DNA from: Burkholderiales bacterium
GTDB taxonomy: Bacteria; Pseudomonadota; Gammaproteobacteria; Burkholderiales; SG8-41
Length of the DNA: 8,210 nt
Reading direction: 5' to 3'
Assembly: GCA_005800795.1 (NCBI GenBank)
Contig: SYEN01000402.1
Span: 1 to 8,210 of the forward strand
The notes beneath the pieces are model-generated. The model was not told the DNA's origin and did no database searches. It was given only the letters and a program-made list of their open reading frames with translations. Of this stretch, positions 1-5,858 are shown one piece after another. The position numbers and the translations under genes are program-made. The first letter of the stretch is position 1; each line of letters begins with the position of its first letter.

Positions 1-769
1 CCTGCAAGTGAAACAAATCAAGCTGCCGGCCGAGCTTGCGGTGATCGCGCTTTTCAGCTTCCTCAAGACGGTGCAGGTAGGCTTCCTGATCCTCTTTTTT
101 CGACCACGCCGTGCCGTAGACGCGCGTGAGCATTTCGTTTTTCGAATCACCGCGCCAGTACGCACCAGCCACTTTCATCAGCTTGAACACCTTCAGCTTG
201 CCGGTGGAAGGCACATGCGGGCCGCGACACAGATCGATAAAATTATCCTGTTTATACAGAGAGATAGCCTCATTCGACGGAATCGAGGCAATAATCTCAG
301 CCTTGTATTTTTCGCCCAGGTTGGTGAAAAATTTCACGGCCTCGTCGCGTGGCATTTCCGTACGCTCAACTTTTACGTCTCGTTTGGAAATTTCATTCAT
401 GCGCTTTTCAATTGCTGTGAGGTCTTCCGGCGTAAACGGGCGCTTGTACGAAAAATCGTAGTAAAAACCGTCGTCGATCACCGGCCCGATAGTCACTTGT
501 GCTTCGGGAAACAACTCCTTGACCGCATGCGCCAAAAGATGCGCCGAGGAATGCCGCAGCACTTCCAGCGCGGCGGAATCCTTGTTGGTAATAATTGCCA
601 GTTCCGCATCCGCCTCGATACTAAACGAAGTATCAACCAGCTTGCCGTTGACGCGCCCAGCGAGCGCTGCCTTGGCCAACCCCGGCCCGATCGATCCTGC
701 CACGCCAGCCACCGTGATCGCGTTGTCAAACGAACGCAGCGAACCGTCGGGCAGTTTTACATTAACCAT
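1..769 (-). CDS. thrS: Threonyl-tRNA synthetase, N-terminal part (runs off the window)
   Basis: ThrS charges tRNA-Thr with threonine in the cytoplasm and edits mischarged serine. About 256 codons are visible of a protein usually near 640 residues, so the catalytic core and anticodon-binding domain lie beyond base 1. The visible part reads from MVNVKLPDGSLRSF (TGS domain, about residues 1-61) into the editing domain. The editing site residues are present: H73 and H77 in RHSSAHLLAH, and C181 and H185 in DLCRGPH. These positions match the Escherichia coli enzyme to within one residue. GPVIDDGFYYDF (about 95-106) is also typical. The ATG at 767-769 follows a GGGAG ribosome-binding site. The gene has a long leader with a terminator-like hairpin. 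It is followed in many betaproteobacteria by infC-rpmI-rplT, which cannot be seen here. Identity is not in doubt. Confidence 0.98.
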   Translation of the reverse strand, partial: MVNVKLPDGSLRSFDNAITVAGVAGSIGPGLAKAALAGRVNGKLVDTSFSIEADAELAIITNKDSAALEVLRHSSAHLLAHAVKELFPEAQVTIGPVIDDGFYYDFSYKRPFTPEDLTAIEKRMNEISKRDVKVERTEMPRDEAVKFFTNLGEKYKAEIIASIPSNEAISLYKQDNFIDLCRGPHVPSTGKLKVFKLMKVAGAYWRGDSKNEMLTRVYGTAWSKKEDQEAYLHRLEEAEKRDHRKLGRQLDLFHLQ

Positions 770-794
770 TTACACAGCTCCCATCCTGAAAATA

Positions 795-821
795 AAAAAG
801 TGCGGACCAGCCGCACTTTTT
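795..821 (-). terminator. Intrinsic terminator in the thrS leader, probable attenuator
   Basis: On the minus strand an 11-bp perfect stem (AAAAAGTGCGG paired with CCGCACTTTTT) closes a 5-nt loop and runs into TTTTTTATTTT, a classic Rho-independent terminator. It ends only about 25 nt before the thrS ATG, and the gap already holds the ribosome-binding site. There is no room for a promoter after it, so thrS transcription must read through. That makes an attenuator more likely than a plain terminator of the upstream cytochrome gene. The hairpin is seen directly; the regulatory role is inferred. Confidence 0.7.
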
Positions 822-853
822 CGAATCACATCAAACGCTAAAGAAAATAAGGG

Positions 854-892
854 CGCGACTAAACCTTGCCTATACCTGGCTCCAAGTTCGCG
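854..892 (-). promoter_or_regulatory. Possible leader hairpin upstream of the thrS terminator
   Basis: On the minus strand CGCGAACT (885-892) can pair with AGTCGCG (854-860) with one bulged A. This encloses a shorter GCC/GGC stem. The hairpin overlaps the last codons and stop of the possible leader peptide, including its only Thr codon, so a ribosome stalled there would open it. I found no convincing antiterminator pairing with the terminator arm, so the mechanism is open. Confidence 0.3.
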
Positions 893-917
893 GTCTCTTT
901 GGCACCCCTGCACGCAT
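870..917 (-). CDS. Possible 15-aa leader peptide of thrS
   Basis: A short frame, MRAGVPKRPRTWSQV, begins at an ATG with GGAG about 7 nt upstream and ends 48 nt before the thrS terminator stem. Its position, between a candidate promoter and the terminator, is that of an attenuation leader peptide. Against this, it has a single Thr codon (codon 11, ACT) and no run of Thr codons. It may be chance; conservation in relatives would decide. Confidence 0.35.
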   Translation of the reverse strand: MRAGVPKRPRTWSQV

Positions 918-955
918 TATTGCGCTCCGGCAAAGTTGTTCTGTTAATGCTTTGA

Positions 956-984
956 ATTTTATCACAAATTTAACGGCCAGCCAC
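956..984 (-). promoter_or_regulatory. Candidate sigma70 promoter for thrS
   Basis: The minus strand shows TAAAAT (956-961) as a -10 element with a weak GTGGCT (979-984) at 17-bp spacing (3 of 6 matches to TTGACA). A start near 949 would give a leader of about 180 nt holding the possible leader peptide and terminator. It lies just past the end of the cytochrome c gene. The -10 is good and the -35 poor. Confidence 0.35.
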
Positions 985-1012
985 AGCGGTACTATGGCTG
1001 CATGCAGAGACA

Positions 1013-1501
1013 TCAGCGCGCAAAATTCCTGACGTAGCGCACCAGTTGCCAGATTTCTTCGTCGGTCAAATTCCGCGAAGCCGGCATGCTAGAACCCGTC
1101 GACGGTGGCATGGCTGCGTCCGGCGAATCATTCTGGATGATCCAAAACAGTTGCCCATCGGAAATCTCGCTCATGCTTTCCTTGCACGCAAAATTACGCG
1201 GCCGCGGAATATATTGACCCGCAAGATAGCCCTTGCCATCGCCCTTCAAGCCGTGACAAAACTGACATGGCACCGACTTGGACTTGCCCAGATAATTGCG
1301 CTCGGCGGCAGCCAGTACCTCCGGCGAAGCCGGTAACGGATTTGTGCGAGACAAATAATCGGCGGGTGCCTTTACGGTTGGCCGCGATTGAGGACACTCA
1401 CCGGGCCGCGGATCGGCAGCAAATGCCGCCTTACCTGCCAGAAAGTTTCCTAAAAATATCAATAAAATCAATAACTTATTAAAATATTTAGCTTTCGGCA
1501 T
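1013..1501 (-). CDS. Secreted class I cytochrome c, single haem
   Basis: A 162-residue periplasmic electron carrier. Residues 1-29 form a signal peptide: a lysine-containing start, a hydrophobic LLILLIFLG core, and a likely cleavage after AAFAA. The haem-binding motif CQFCH lies at 79-83 and supplies the two thioether cysteines and the proximal His83. The distal ligand is most likely Met139 in SSMPASRNLTDEE; Met131 (AAMPP) is the alternative. The C-terminal helix LTDEEIWQLVRYVRNF is typical of the class I fold. C36 and C106 are extra cysteines, possibly a disulfide. The ATG follows a strong AAGGAGG site. It has its own candidate promoter with CRP/FNR-like sites and is separated by 468 nt from the selenoprotein gene upstream. 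The redox partner cannot be named from sequence. Confidence 0.93.
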   Translation of the reverse strand: MPKAKYFNKLLILLIFLGNFLAGKAAFAADPRPGECPQSRPTVKAPADYLSRTNPLPASPEVLAAAERNYLGKSKSVPCQFCHGLKGDGKGYLAGQYIPRPRNFACKESMSEISDGQLFWIIQNDSPDAAMPPSTGSSMPASRNLTDEEIWQLVRYVRNFAR

Positions 1502-1630
1502 CGCCCCTCCTTAGTTGGGCAAAAATACTGCCAAAAAACCTCCAAGACTTGCCCGCCGCTTTGTTGTTGACGCACGCTTGAAGTGATTTTGACTTCCGCG
1601 TTGAGCGACTACGGACTTGCCGACAGTGAA

Positions 1631-1673
1631 ATTATCGCGCTGCACAATACCCTTGACTGTGAACAAATTCACA
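1631..1673 (-). promoter_or_regulatory. Candidate class II CRP/FNR-family promoter of the cytochrome c gene
   Basis: TGTGA-N6-TCACA at 1658-1673 is a perfect match to the CRP-type palindrome. On the minus strand a -10-like GATAAT (1631-1636) follows. If transcription starts 7 nt after the -10, near 1624, the palindrome is centred at -41.5. That is the spacing of class II activator promoters, where the activator replaces a -35 element, and no good -35 is seen. It would drive the cytochrome c gene with a leader of about 120 nt. The site is seen; which family member binds is not known. Confidence 0.5.
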
Positions 1674-1690
1674 CTTACCGTCAAATAATT

Positions 1691-1706
1691 CGTGAAATTG
1701 TTCACG
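1691..1706 (-). promoter_or_regulatory. Second CRP/FNR-family-like palindrome
   Basis: CGTGA-N6-TCACG is a perfect palindrome differing from the CRP consensus at the outer base of each half. Its centre is 33 bp from the first site, about three helical turns, so both would lie on the same DNA face. It would sit near -74.5 of the proposed promoter. The two sites are also inverted copies of each other: GTGAACAAATTCAC against GTGAAATTGTTCAC, pairing at 13 of 14 positions. Confidence 0.42.
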
Positions 1707-1969
1707 ATTGGCAAGCAAACCTACCCAACAAGTCACAATTCGGTCCTCCTCTCGAAAGCTGCGCGAATGGCCACAATCTGCCGCATTCTCGACGACTTGT
1801 CGTTGGAAATCGCTTGGCGCGCTGAAGCGCCCAAGTGGTCGATTTGAGCCATGCGTCCACCGTAGGCTTTTGACGGCGCCATACGACAACACATCCACCA
1901 AAGAAAACGGCCACGAACACCATACGGCGATTCATGGCCGGTCTTACAACTTCGGCTGCAGCGAACGGC
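1707..1969. other. Spacer after the selenoprotein gene, no confident gene
   Basis: No gene is supported here. Two overlapping minus-strand frames are worth noting. One starts at the ATG at 1933-1935, 34 nt after the selenoprotein stop, and opens with a hydrophobic stretch (MVFVAVFFGGCVVVW). A second frame, MAPSKAYGGRMAQIDHLG and onward, runs 1882-1733 (49 codons) and looks helical and charged. They would join into a protein of about 67 residues if one base were added to the A4 run at 1868-1871. Neither frame has a clear ribosome-binding site. Confidence 0.3.
1813..1835. repeat. Strong GC-rich hairpin without a T tract
   Basis: CTTGG-C-GCGC closes a TGAA loop with GCGC-CCAAG, giving nine base pairs and one bulged C. 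It lies about 135 nt past the end of the selenoprotein gene. No run of T follows on either strand, so it is not a typical intrinsic terminator. It could be a 3' stabilising structure of the cluster transcript or chance. Confidence 0.4.
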
Positions 1970-2506
1970 CTAGCCGACTTGCCCTTCCATCAGCAGCTTG
2001 ACCACTTCCGGTGCAATTTCGCGGGCACGCTGGTCGAGCTGCTCGTCCGTGAGATTGGCGATCGGATGCGGCATTTCCAGAAAACGAAAACCTTCGAGTC
2101 CCCACGTGCGCGCCATCGCGTTACCGGTGGCACGAAACACGTGCGTAATGATCGAAGCGGAAGGAATGCCCTGCTGTTCAAATACGATGCTGTCGAGCAC
2201 ACTGCCCGAGCTGCATGACCCTCAATCACCCACGCCGGCAACGATGACATCCACGTTGCCTTTGTATTCCTCGATCATTTCCGCGTGAGGCGCGGCGCCG
2301 GAACTCTTTTTGCGGCGAATCACGCGCGACTGTGTGCCATGCTCTTTTTCGAGGATGTCCGCGATGCGAAACAGCAACTGGTCGGAGTTGTGTTTGGTGT
2401 TGTCGATAAGCCCCACGCGCAGGCCCTGCAGCGACTTGGGCCGCGGCGCATAGTTGATTCGCCGACCCGAAATTTCGGTAGTCGGATCCAGCAATTGCAC
2501 TGTCAT
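1970..2506 (-). CDS. UGSC-family selenoprotein, in-frame UGA read as selenocysteine
   Basis: Read through one UGA (2222-2224), this is a single 178-residue protein; read conventionally, it is two fragments of 94 and about 75 codons. The UGA is residue 95 and is followed by Gly-Ser-Cys, giving U95-G-S-C98, the motif that names the UGSC (seleno)protein family. C98 is the only cysteine, so U95 and C98 form a UxxC redox pair. The N-terminal part (LQGLRVGLIDNTKHNSDQLL, about 26-45) and VDVIVAGVGD (85-94) lead to the motif. After it come LDSIVFEQQGIPSASIITHV (104-123) and MPHPIANLTDEQL (145-157), all in one frame with no other disruption. The ATG follows AAAAGGAGA. It is 66 nt after the 344-aa gene and is the last member of the cluster. 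The molecular function of the family is not established to my knowledge. A plain nonsense mutation is unlikely given the exact position. Confidence 0.9.
2187..2216 (-). promoter_or_regulatory. SECIS-like hairpin just after the UGA codon
   Basis: Bacterial selenocysteine codons need a stem-loop shortly downstream that binds SelB. Here AUGC (2213-2216) can pair with GCAU (2187-2190). Above it, AGC pairs with GCU, then a U-U mismatch, then CG with GU, closing a GGCAG loop. The loop starts about 15 nt after the UGA and has G in its first two positions, in the range reported for bacterial elements. The stem is short and irregular, so this is only suggestive. Confidence 0.4.
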
Positions 2507-2572
2507 GATGCCGATCTCCTTTTAAAAAATAATCTATAAAAACAGATACTTACGATTTCGCATCCCAACCGG

Positions 2573-3607
2573 CTAACTCTTGATCTCGCGCGTCACGCTT
2601 TGCGAACCGTTTTTGCCGCCCCAGCCCGGAATGTACGACGACTGCACGCCCGCAACACCGCCTGCCGCGATCACCAGAAAATCCTGCGGCGTTTCGACCA
2701 GGTCAACCATCGTGTTTTCGTCACCAGCGACCACTGCGCCCGGCATCACGTTGATGCGTTTCAATTCCGCCACATTGCATTTGGAATTTTCGAAACAATA
2801 ATTCTGCACCTGCTCGCGCGTCCAGCCAGCTTTTTTCATAGTCAATTGATGCTCGCCGGGGAACACCATCGCGTATTGCGGCTTGCGATTGGTGCCGGCC
2901 GAAATACGCATATTGGCGCACATCGTCGTCAAAATACCCGATGGCTCGGCGCTCAACTGATTGGAAATCTGATGTGGCGCGAGTGCTGCAAACACCGTCA
3001 CCGTGTTTTGCTCGCGGCTGAACCCGCGCGTGGTATGAAACGGCGGCCACGGGCTGGTTTCGGTTTCATTCTCGGCGATGCAATAGCTGTACTTGCCACC
3101 GTGGCCCATGCTGCTGCGATCCAGCTCGCCCGGTATCGTGCCAATCACATTGCGCATCACCAGACGAATCGCGCGGCCAATGGTCGCGTTCGCGCGCCAG
3201 CCGGGGCCGAACAAATTGTCGCCAGAGTTGATATCGAGCTTTTTCGCAATTGGGCCGTTCACCAGCATGAACACCGCCGAACCGCCGGTGCTCGTCGCCG
3301 GGCCGTGATAACCGTATTTCGGATCAGCCAGCGCTTCCACCGCTGCCGCCACAACCGGCATGTATTCCGCCTTGCATCCGGCCATCACGGCGTTGATGGC
3401 GACCTTTTCCGCCGTCACCTTGGTCTGGCGGTTTTCGATAAACGCCAGTTGATGCTGCGGATCGAGGTGCGCCGCCGCAAGCATCGCCTCGACGCGCTCT
3501 GCCGTCGGCGGCACCACCGGCAAGCCGTCCGTCCAACCGTTGGTGTAACAAAGATCAATAGCGTTGCCTATATCCTGCGCCGTGTGGCGCCGTGCCTTGA
3601 GTTCCAT
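2573..3607 (-). CDS. Conserved-looking protein of unknown function, probable partner of the UGSC selenoprotein
   Basis: A 344-residue protein with no signal peptide or membrane segment, so probably cytoplasmic. I do not recognise an enzyme family with certainty. Striking segments are LCYTNGWTDGLPVVPPTAER (about 19-38), GYHGPATSTGGSAVFMLVNG (99-118), NSGDNLFGPGWRANATIGRA (127-146), SSMGHGGKYSYCIAENE (165-181) and the glycine-rich tail AAGGVAGVQSSYIPGWGGKN (314-333). These Gly-, Pro- and Asn-rich loops look like ligand-binding or catalytic loops. Cysteines are at 20, 78, 176, 230, 271 and 277. I recall the GWTDGLPVVPPT start from proteins encoded beside UGSC proteins, but cannot check this here. 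GGGGA lies about 8 nt before the ATG. The gene is 104 nt after the binding-protein gene and 66 nt before the selenoprotein gene. Confidence 0.88.
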   Translation of the reverse strand: MELKARRHTAQDIGNAIDLCYTNGWTDGLPVVPPTAERVEAMLAAAHLDPQHQLAFIENRQTKVTAEKVAINAVMAGCKAEYMPVVAAAVEALADPKYGYHGPATSTGGSAVFMLVNGPIAKKLDINSGDNLFGPGWRANATIGRAIRLVMRNVIGTIPGELDRSSMGHGGKYSYCIAENETETSPWPPFHTTRGFSREQNTVTVFAALAPHQISNQLSAEPSGILTTMCANMRISAGTNRKPQYAMVFPGEHQLTMKKAGWTREQVQNYCFENSKCNVAELKRINVMPGAVVAGDENTMVDLVETPQDFLVIAAGGVAGVQSSYIPGWGGKNGSQSVTREIKS

Positions 3608-3711
3608 TTCCTGTCCCCTGATTGCCTGATATAGATCCAGTTTACCTCAAGAACAGCCCATGCCGTAGTTTCACGCGTACTCTCGTGTGCGGCAGGATAT
3701 CCCACCAAGCC

Positions 3712-4698
3712 TCAATTCCCAGCCGTTATCCCCGCCTCCTTGAGCACTTTGCTCCATCGCGCCGTTTCGCGATGCAGGAACGCACCGAACGCAGCGGGCG
3801 GCGTATGCGCCGGCTCAGCGCCGACGGCGATCAAGCGCTCCTGCAAGTCCGGAAACTTCAGCGCCTTCGCCACTTCCAGATTGACGCGCTCAATGATCTC
3901 CCTGGGCGTATCAAGCGGCGCCAGCAAGCCGTACCATCCCACCAGTTCATAGCCGGGCACACTGTCAATAATCGGTGTGACACCGGGCGCGAGCCGGGTC
4001 GGTGCGCGCGTGGTAACGCCCAGCACGCGCACCTTGCCGCTTTGCACAAACGAGGACACTGTCGGTGCTGCCGCGCAGGTGCTATGCATCAACCCGCCCA
4101 TCATTTCCGTCAACGCAATAGCGCTACCCTTGTACGGCACGTGCGACAAGTCGGCGCCGGTCATCGACTTAAACAACTCCATGCACAGATGCGGTGTAGT
4201 GCCCTGCCCGCCAGAGCCATACAACACCTGCCCCGGCCGCGATTTGCTATAGGCGATCAACTCGTTGATCGACTTCACCGGCAGCGCGCCGCTGACCGCG
4301 ATCACGAACGGCGTTGAAGCCACCTGCCCTACCGGCGCGAACGCCTTCGCCATCAAATAGCGCTGATAAAGCGTGGTGCTGATCAACTGCGTCATGGTCG
4401 CCATCCGCAATGTATGCCCATCGGGTGCCGCGCGTGCCACCAGTTCCGCGCCGATCAGGCCGGAAGCGCCGGCGCGATTGTCGACTACGATTTGCTGGCC
4501 CAATACCTCAGTCAAACGGTTCGCCAGCAGGCGCGCGATCACGTCCGGGCCGGACCCGACCGTGGTGGCGGTGATCATGCGGATGGGACGGATGGGGTAT
4601 TTTTGCGCCTGCGTTTGGGCGTGCGCCATGGTGCTTGAAGCCGCGCCCAGTACCGCAGCCAACCCTGCGGCGAATTTTCGCCGGCGCGTCGGTCTCAT
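3712..4698 (-). CDS. Tripartite tricarboxylate transporter substrate-binding protein, Bug/TctC family
   Basis: A periplasmic binding protein of 328 residues, the usual family length. Residues 1-27 form a signal peptide with an arginine-rich start (RPTRRRKF), possibly Tat-compatible, and a likely cleavage at AHA-Q. Mature-part signatures are YPIRPIRMITATTVGSGPDV (about 34-53, ligand loop), VVDNRAGASGLIGAELVARA (71-90), PDGHTL (92-97), the YGSGGQGTTPHL loop and HVPYKGSAIALTEMMGG. This family binds carboxylates and other small acids. The start ATG shares its A with the stop of the upstream oxidoreductase (TGATG), so translation is probably coupled. No TctA or TctB membrane gene is in the window; many Bug proteins are such orphans and may use a transporter encoded elsewhere or act in sensing. 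Ligand unknown. Confidence 0.95.
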   Translation of the reverse strand: MRPTRRRKFAAGLAAVLGAASSTMAHAQTQAQKYPIRPIRMITATTVGSGPDVIARLLANRLTEVLGQQIVVDNRAGASGLIGAELVARAAPDGHTLRMATMTQLISTTLYQRYLMAKAFAPVGQVASTPFVIAVSGALPVKSINELIAYSKSRPGQVLYGSGGQGTTPHLCMELFKSMTGADLSHVPYKGSAIALTEMMGGLMHSTCAAAPTVSSFVQSGKVRVLGVTTRAPTRLAPGVTPIIDSVPGYELVGWYGLLAPLDTPREIIERVNLEVAKALKFPDLQERLIAVGAEPAHTPPAAFGAFLHRETARWSKVLKEAGITAGN

Positions 4699-5819
4699 CA
4701 GACGACCTGCGCCGCTTTACCTTCGCGCGCAATGGCGGCATTGACCCGCGGCATCACCTCGCTCGCCATCAGCTCCATCGAGCGCTTGGTGAGTTTCTCG
4801 TCCACCCAATCCATGCCGGCGTACACCAGCTCACCAAAATCGCCGACCTGTTCACGCAGCCTCAATATCTGATCGACCACGCTGTTAACCGTGCCGTAGA
4901 TCACCAGATTATCGAGTACGCGGTCTTCGGTAATGGCGCTATCCGGCTCGGATTGATCAAACTTGAAAATGACATGGCGTTTTGCCTTCATCATTTTGTA
5001 GGTCAGTTGCTTCCAGTAAAACCGGTACGGGCTGTTCATATCGTCACGCCCATAACGTTTTGCCGTGGCCTCGTCGTCGGCAACAAAAATCGTGCGTGCG
5101 ATGCGCCAGTCGGCGGAGTCGGCGACCTGCCCCACCTGCTTTTTGCCCTCGGCATAATTCGCCCAATGGCTAGGCAGCCATTTGGAGAACAAAAAATTCG
5201 CCGACAGTGGATGAAAATCCCGTTTGCCCATCTGGATCACGCCTTTGGAAAACGGTGCGACGACGGTACCGACAATCTCCGGCCGCGGCTTTTGATACGG
5301 CTTGTAGAGATGCCCGCGGCCTATCGCGGCATCGCGCATTTTCTCCACCGTCACCTTGTAGCGGTTATCGGGGAAATCAATGTTGTACGGCGGGTCGCGC
5401 TCCCAGATCGCCAGAATCACGTCGATGCATTCGGCAAACATTTTCTGGCGGTCCTGATCCAGATTGCCCAGCGCCTCAGCATCGCACGGCAGCGCGCCTG
5501 CGCTGATACCGAGAATAAAACGGCCCTTGGCAATATGATCGAACATCGCTGAGTTGGAAGCGATAATCACCGGATGCTGCTGCGACAAATTGGTGGTACC
5601 GGTGCCGAGCTTGATCGTCTTGGTGTCGCTGATCAACGTGGCAAGAAACAGCAGGCTGTTGGTAACGTTCTCGGTTTTTTCCGTGAGATGCTCGCCGACG
5701 AAGGCATCGTGAAAGCCCAGCTTGTCAGCGAGGATAATTGCCTCTCGGTCTTCGTGCAGCGTGTCGGTACAACTGCGTTCCTCCGGGTGCATCGGCATGA
5801 TGAAGTAGCCCAAACGCAT
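4698..5819 (-). CDS. LLM-class flavin-dependent oxidoreductase (luciferase-like monooxygenase)
   Basis: A 373-residue cytoplasmic enzyme of the luciferase-like TIM-barrel superfamily, which uses reduced FMN or F420; in a betaproteobacterium FMN is more likely. Family marks are MRLGYFIMPMHP at the start of strand 1, FVGEHLTEK (40-48), IKLGTGTTNLSQQHPVIIAS (69-88) and FDHIAKGRFILGISAGALP (93-111), the phosphate-binding region. The C-terminal third carries EDRVLDNLVIYGTVNSVVDQ, a typical late-barrel segment. AAGGAG lies about 7 nt before the ATG. It starts 39 nt after the LysR gene ends and overlaps the binding-protein gene by one base. It probably oxidises or cleaves the small molecule the cluster handles, needing a separate flavin reductase that is not seen here. 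Substrate unknown. Confidence 0.95.
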   Translation of the reverse strand: MRLGYFIMPMHPEERSCTDTLHEDREAIILADKLGFHDAFVGEHLTEKTENVTNSLLFLATLISDTKTIKLGTGTTNLSQQHPVIIASNSAMFDHIAKGRFILGISAGALPCDAEALGNLDQDRQKMFAECIDVILAIWERDPPYNIDFPDNRYKVTVEKMRDAAIGRGHLYKPYQKPRPEIVGTVVAPFSKGVIQMGKRDFHPLSANFLFSKWLPSHWANYAEGKKQVGQVADSADWRIARTIFVADDEATAKRYGRDDMNSPYRFYWKQLTYKMMKAKRHVIFKFDQSEPDSAITEDRVLDNLVIYGTVNSVVDQILRLREQVGDFGELVYAGMDWVDEKLTKRSMELMASEVMPRVNAAIAREGKAAQVV

Positions 5820-5858
5820 TCGATTCTCCTTGAAAATCTTCTCAGATGGTATCGATGA

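Noticed and set aside
795..821. Simple terminator of the cytochrome c transcript
   Set aside because: It lies inside the thrS leader, 25 nt from the start codon, leaving no place for a thrS promoter downstream, although it may also stop readthrough.
8..841. Plus-strand open frame of 277 codons opposite thrS
   Set aside because: The minus strand is unmistakably ThrS with all editing-site residues, so this frame is a shadow.
1970..2506. UGSC gene as a pseudogene with a nonsense mutation
   Set aside because: The only stop is UGA, lies exactly before Gly-Ser-Cys at the family's selenocysteine position, and both flanks are intact in one frame.
2600..3634. Long plus-strand open frame of 344 codons opposite the 344-aa gene
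   Set aside because: It is His- and Arg-rich with no family features. It is a mirror of the real minus-strand gene caused by GC-biased codon use.
4635..5552. Plus-strand open frame of 305 codons opposite the oxidoreductase
   Set aside because: It is antisense to a clear LLM-class enzyme, has no recognisable domain and crosses the junction of two real genes.
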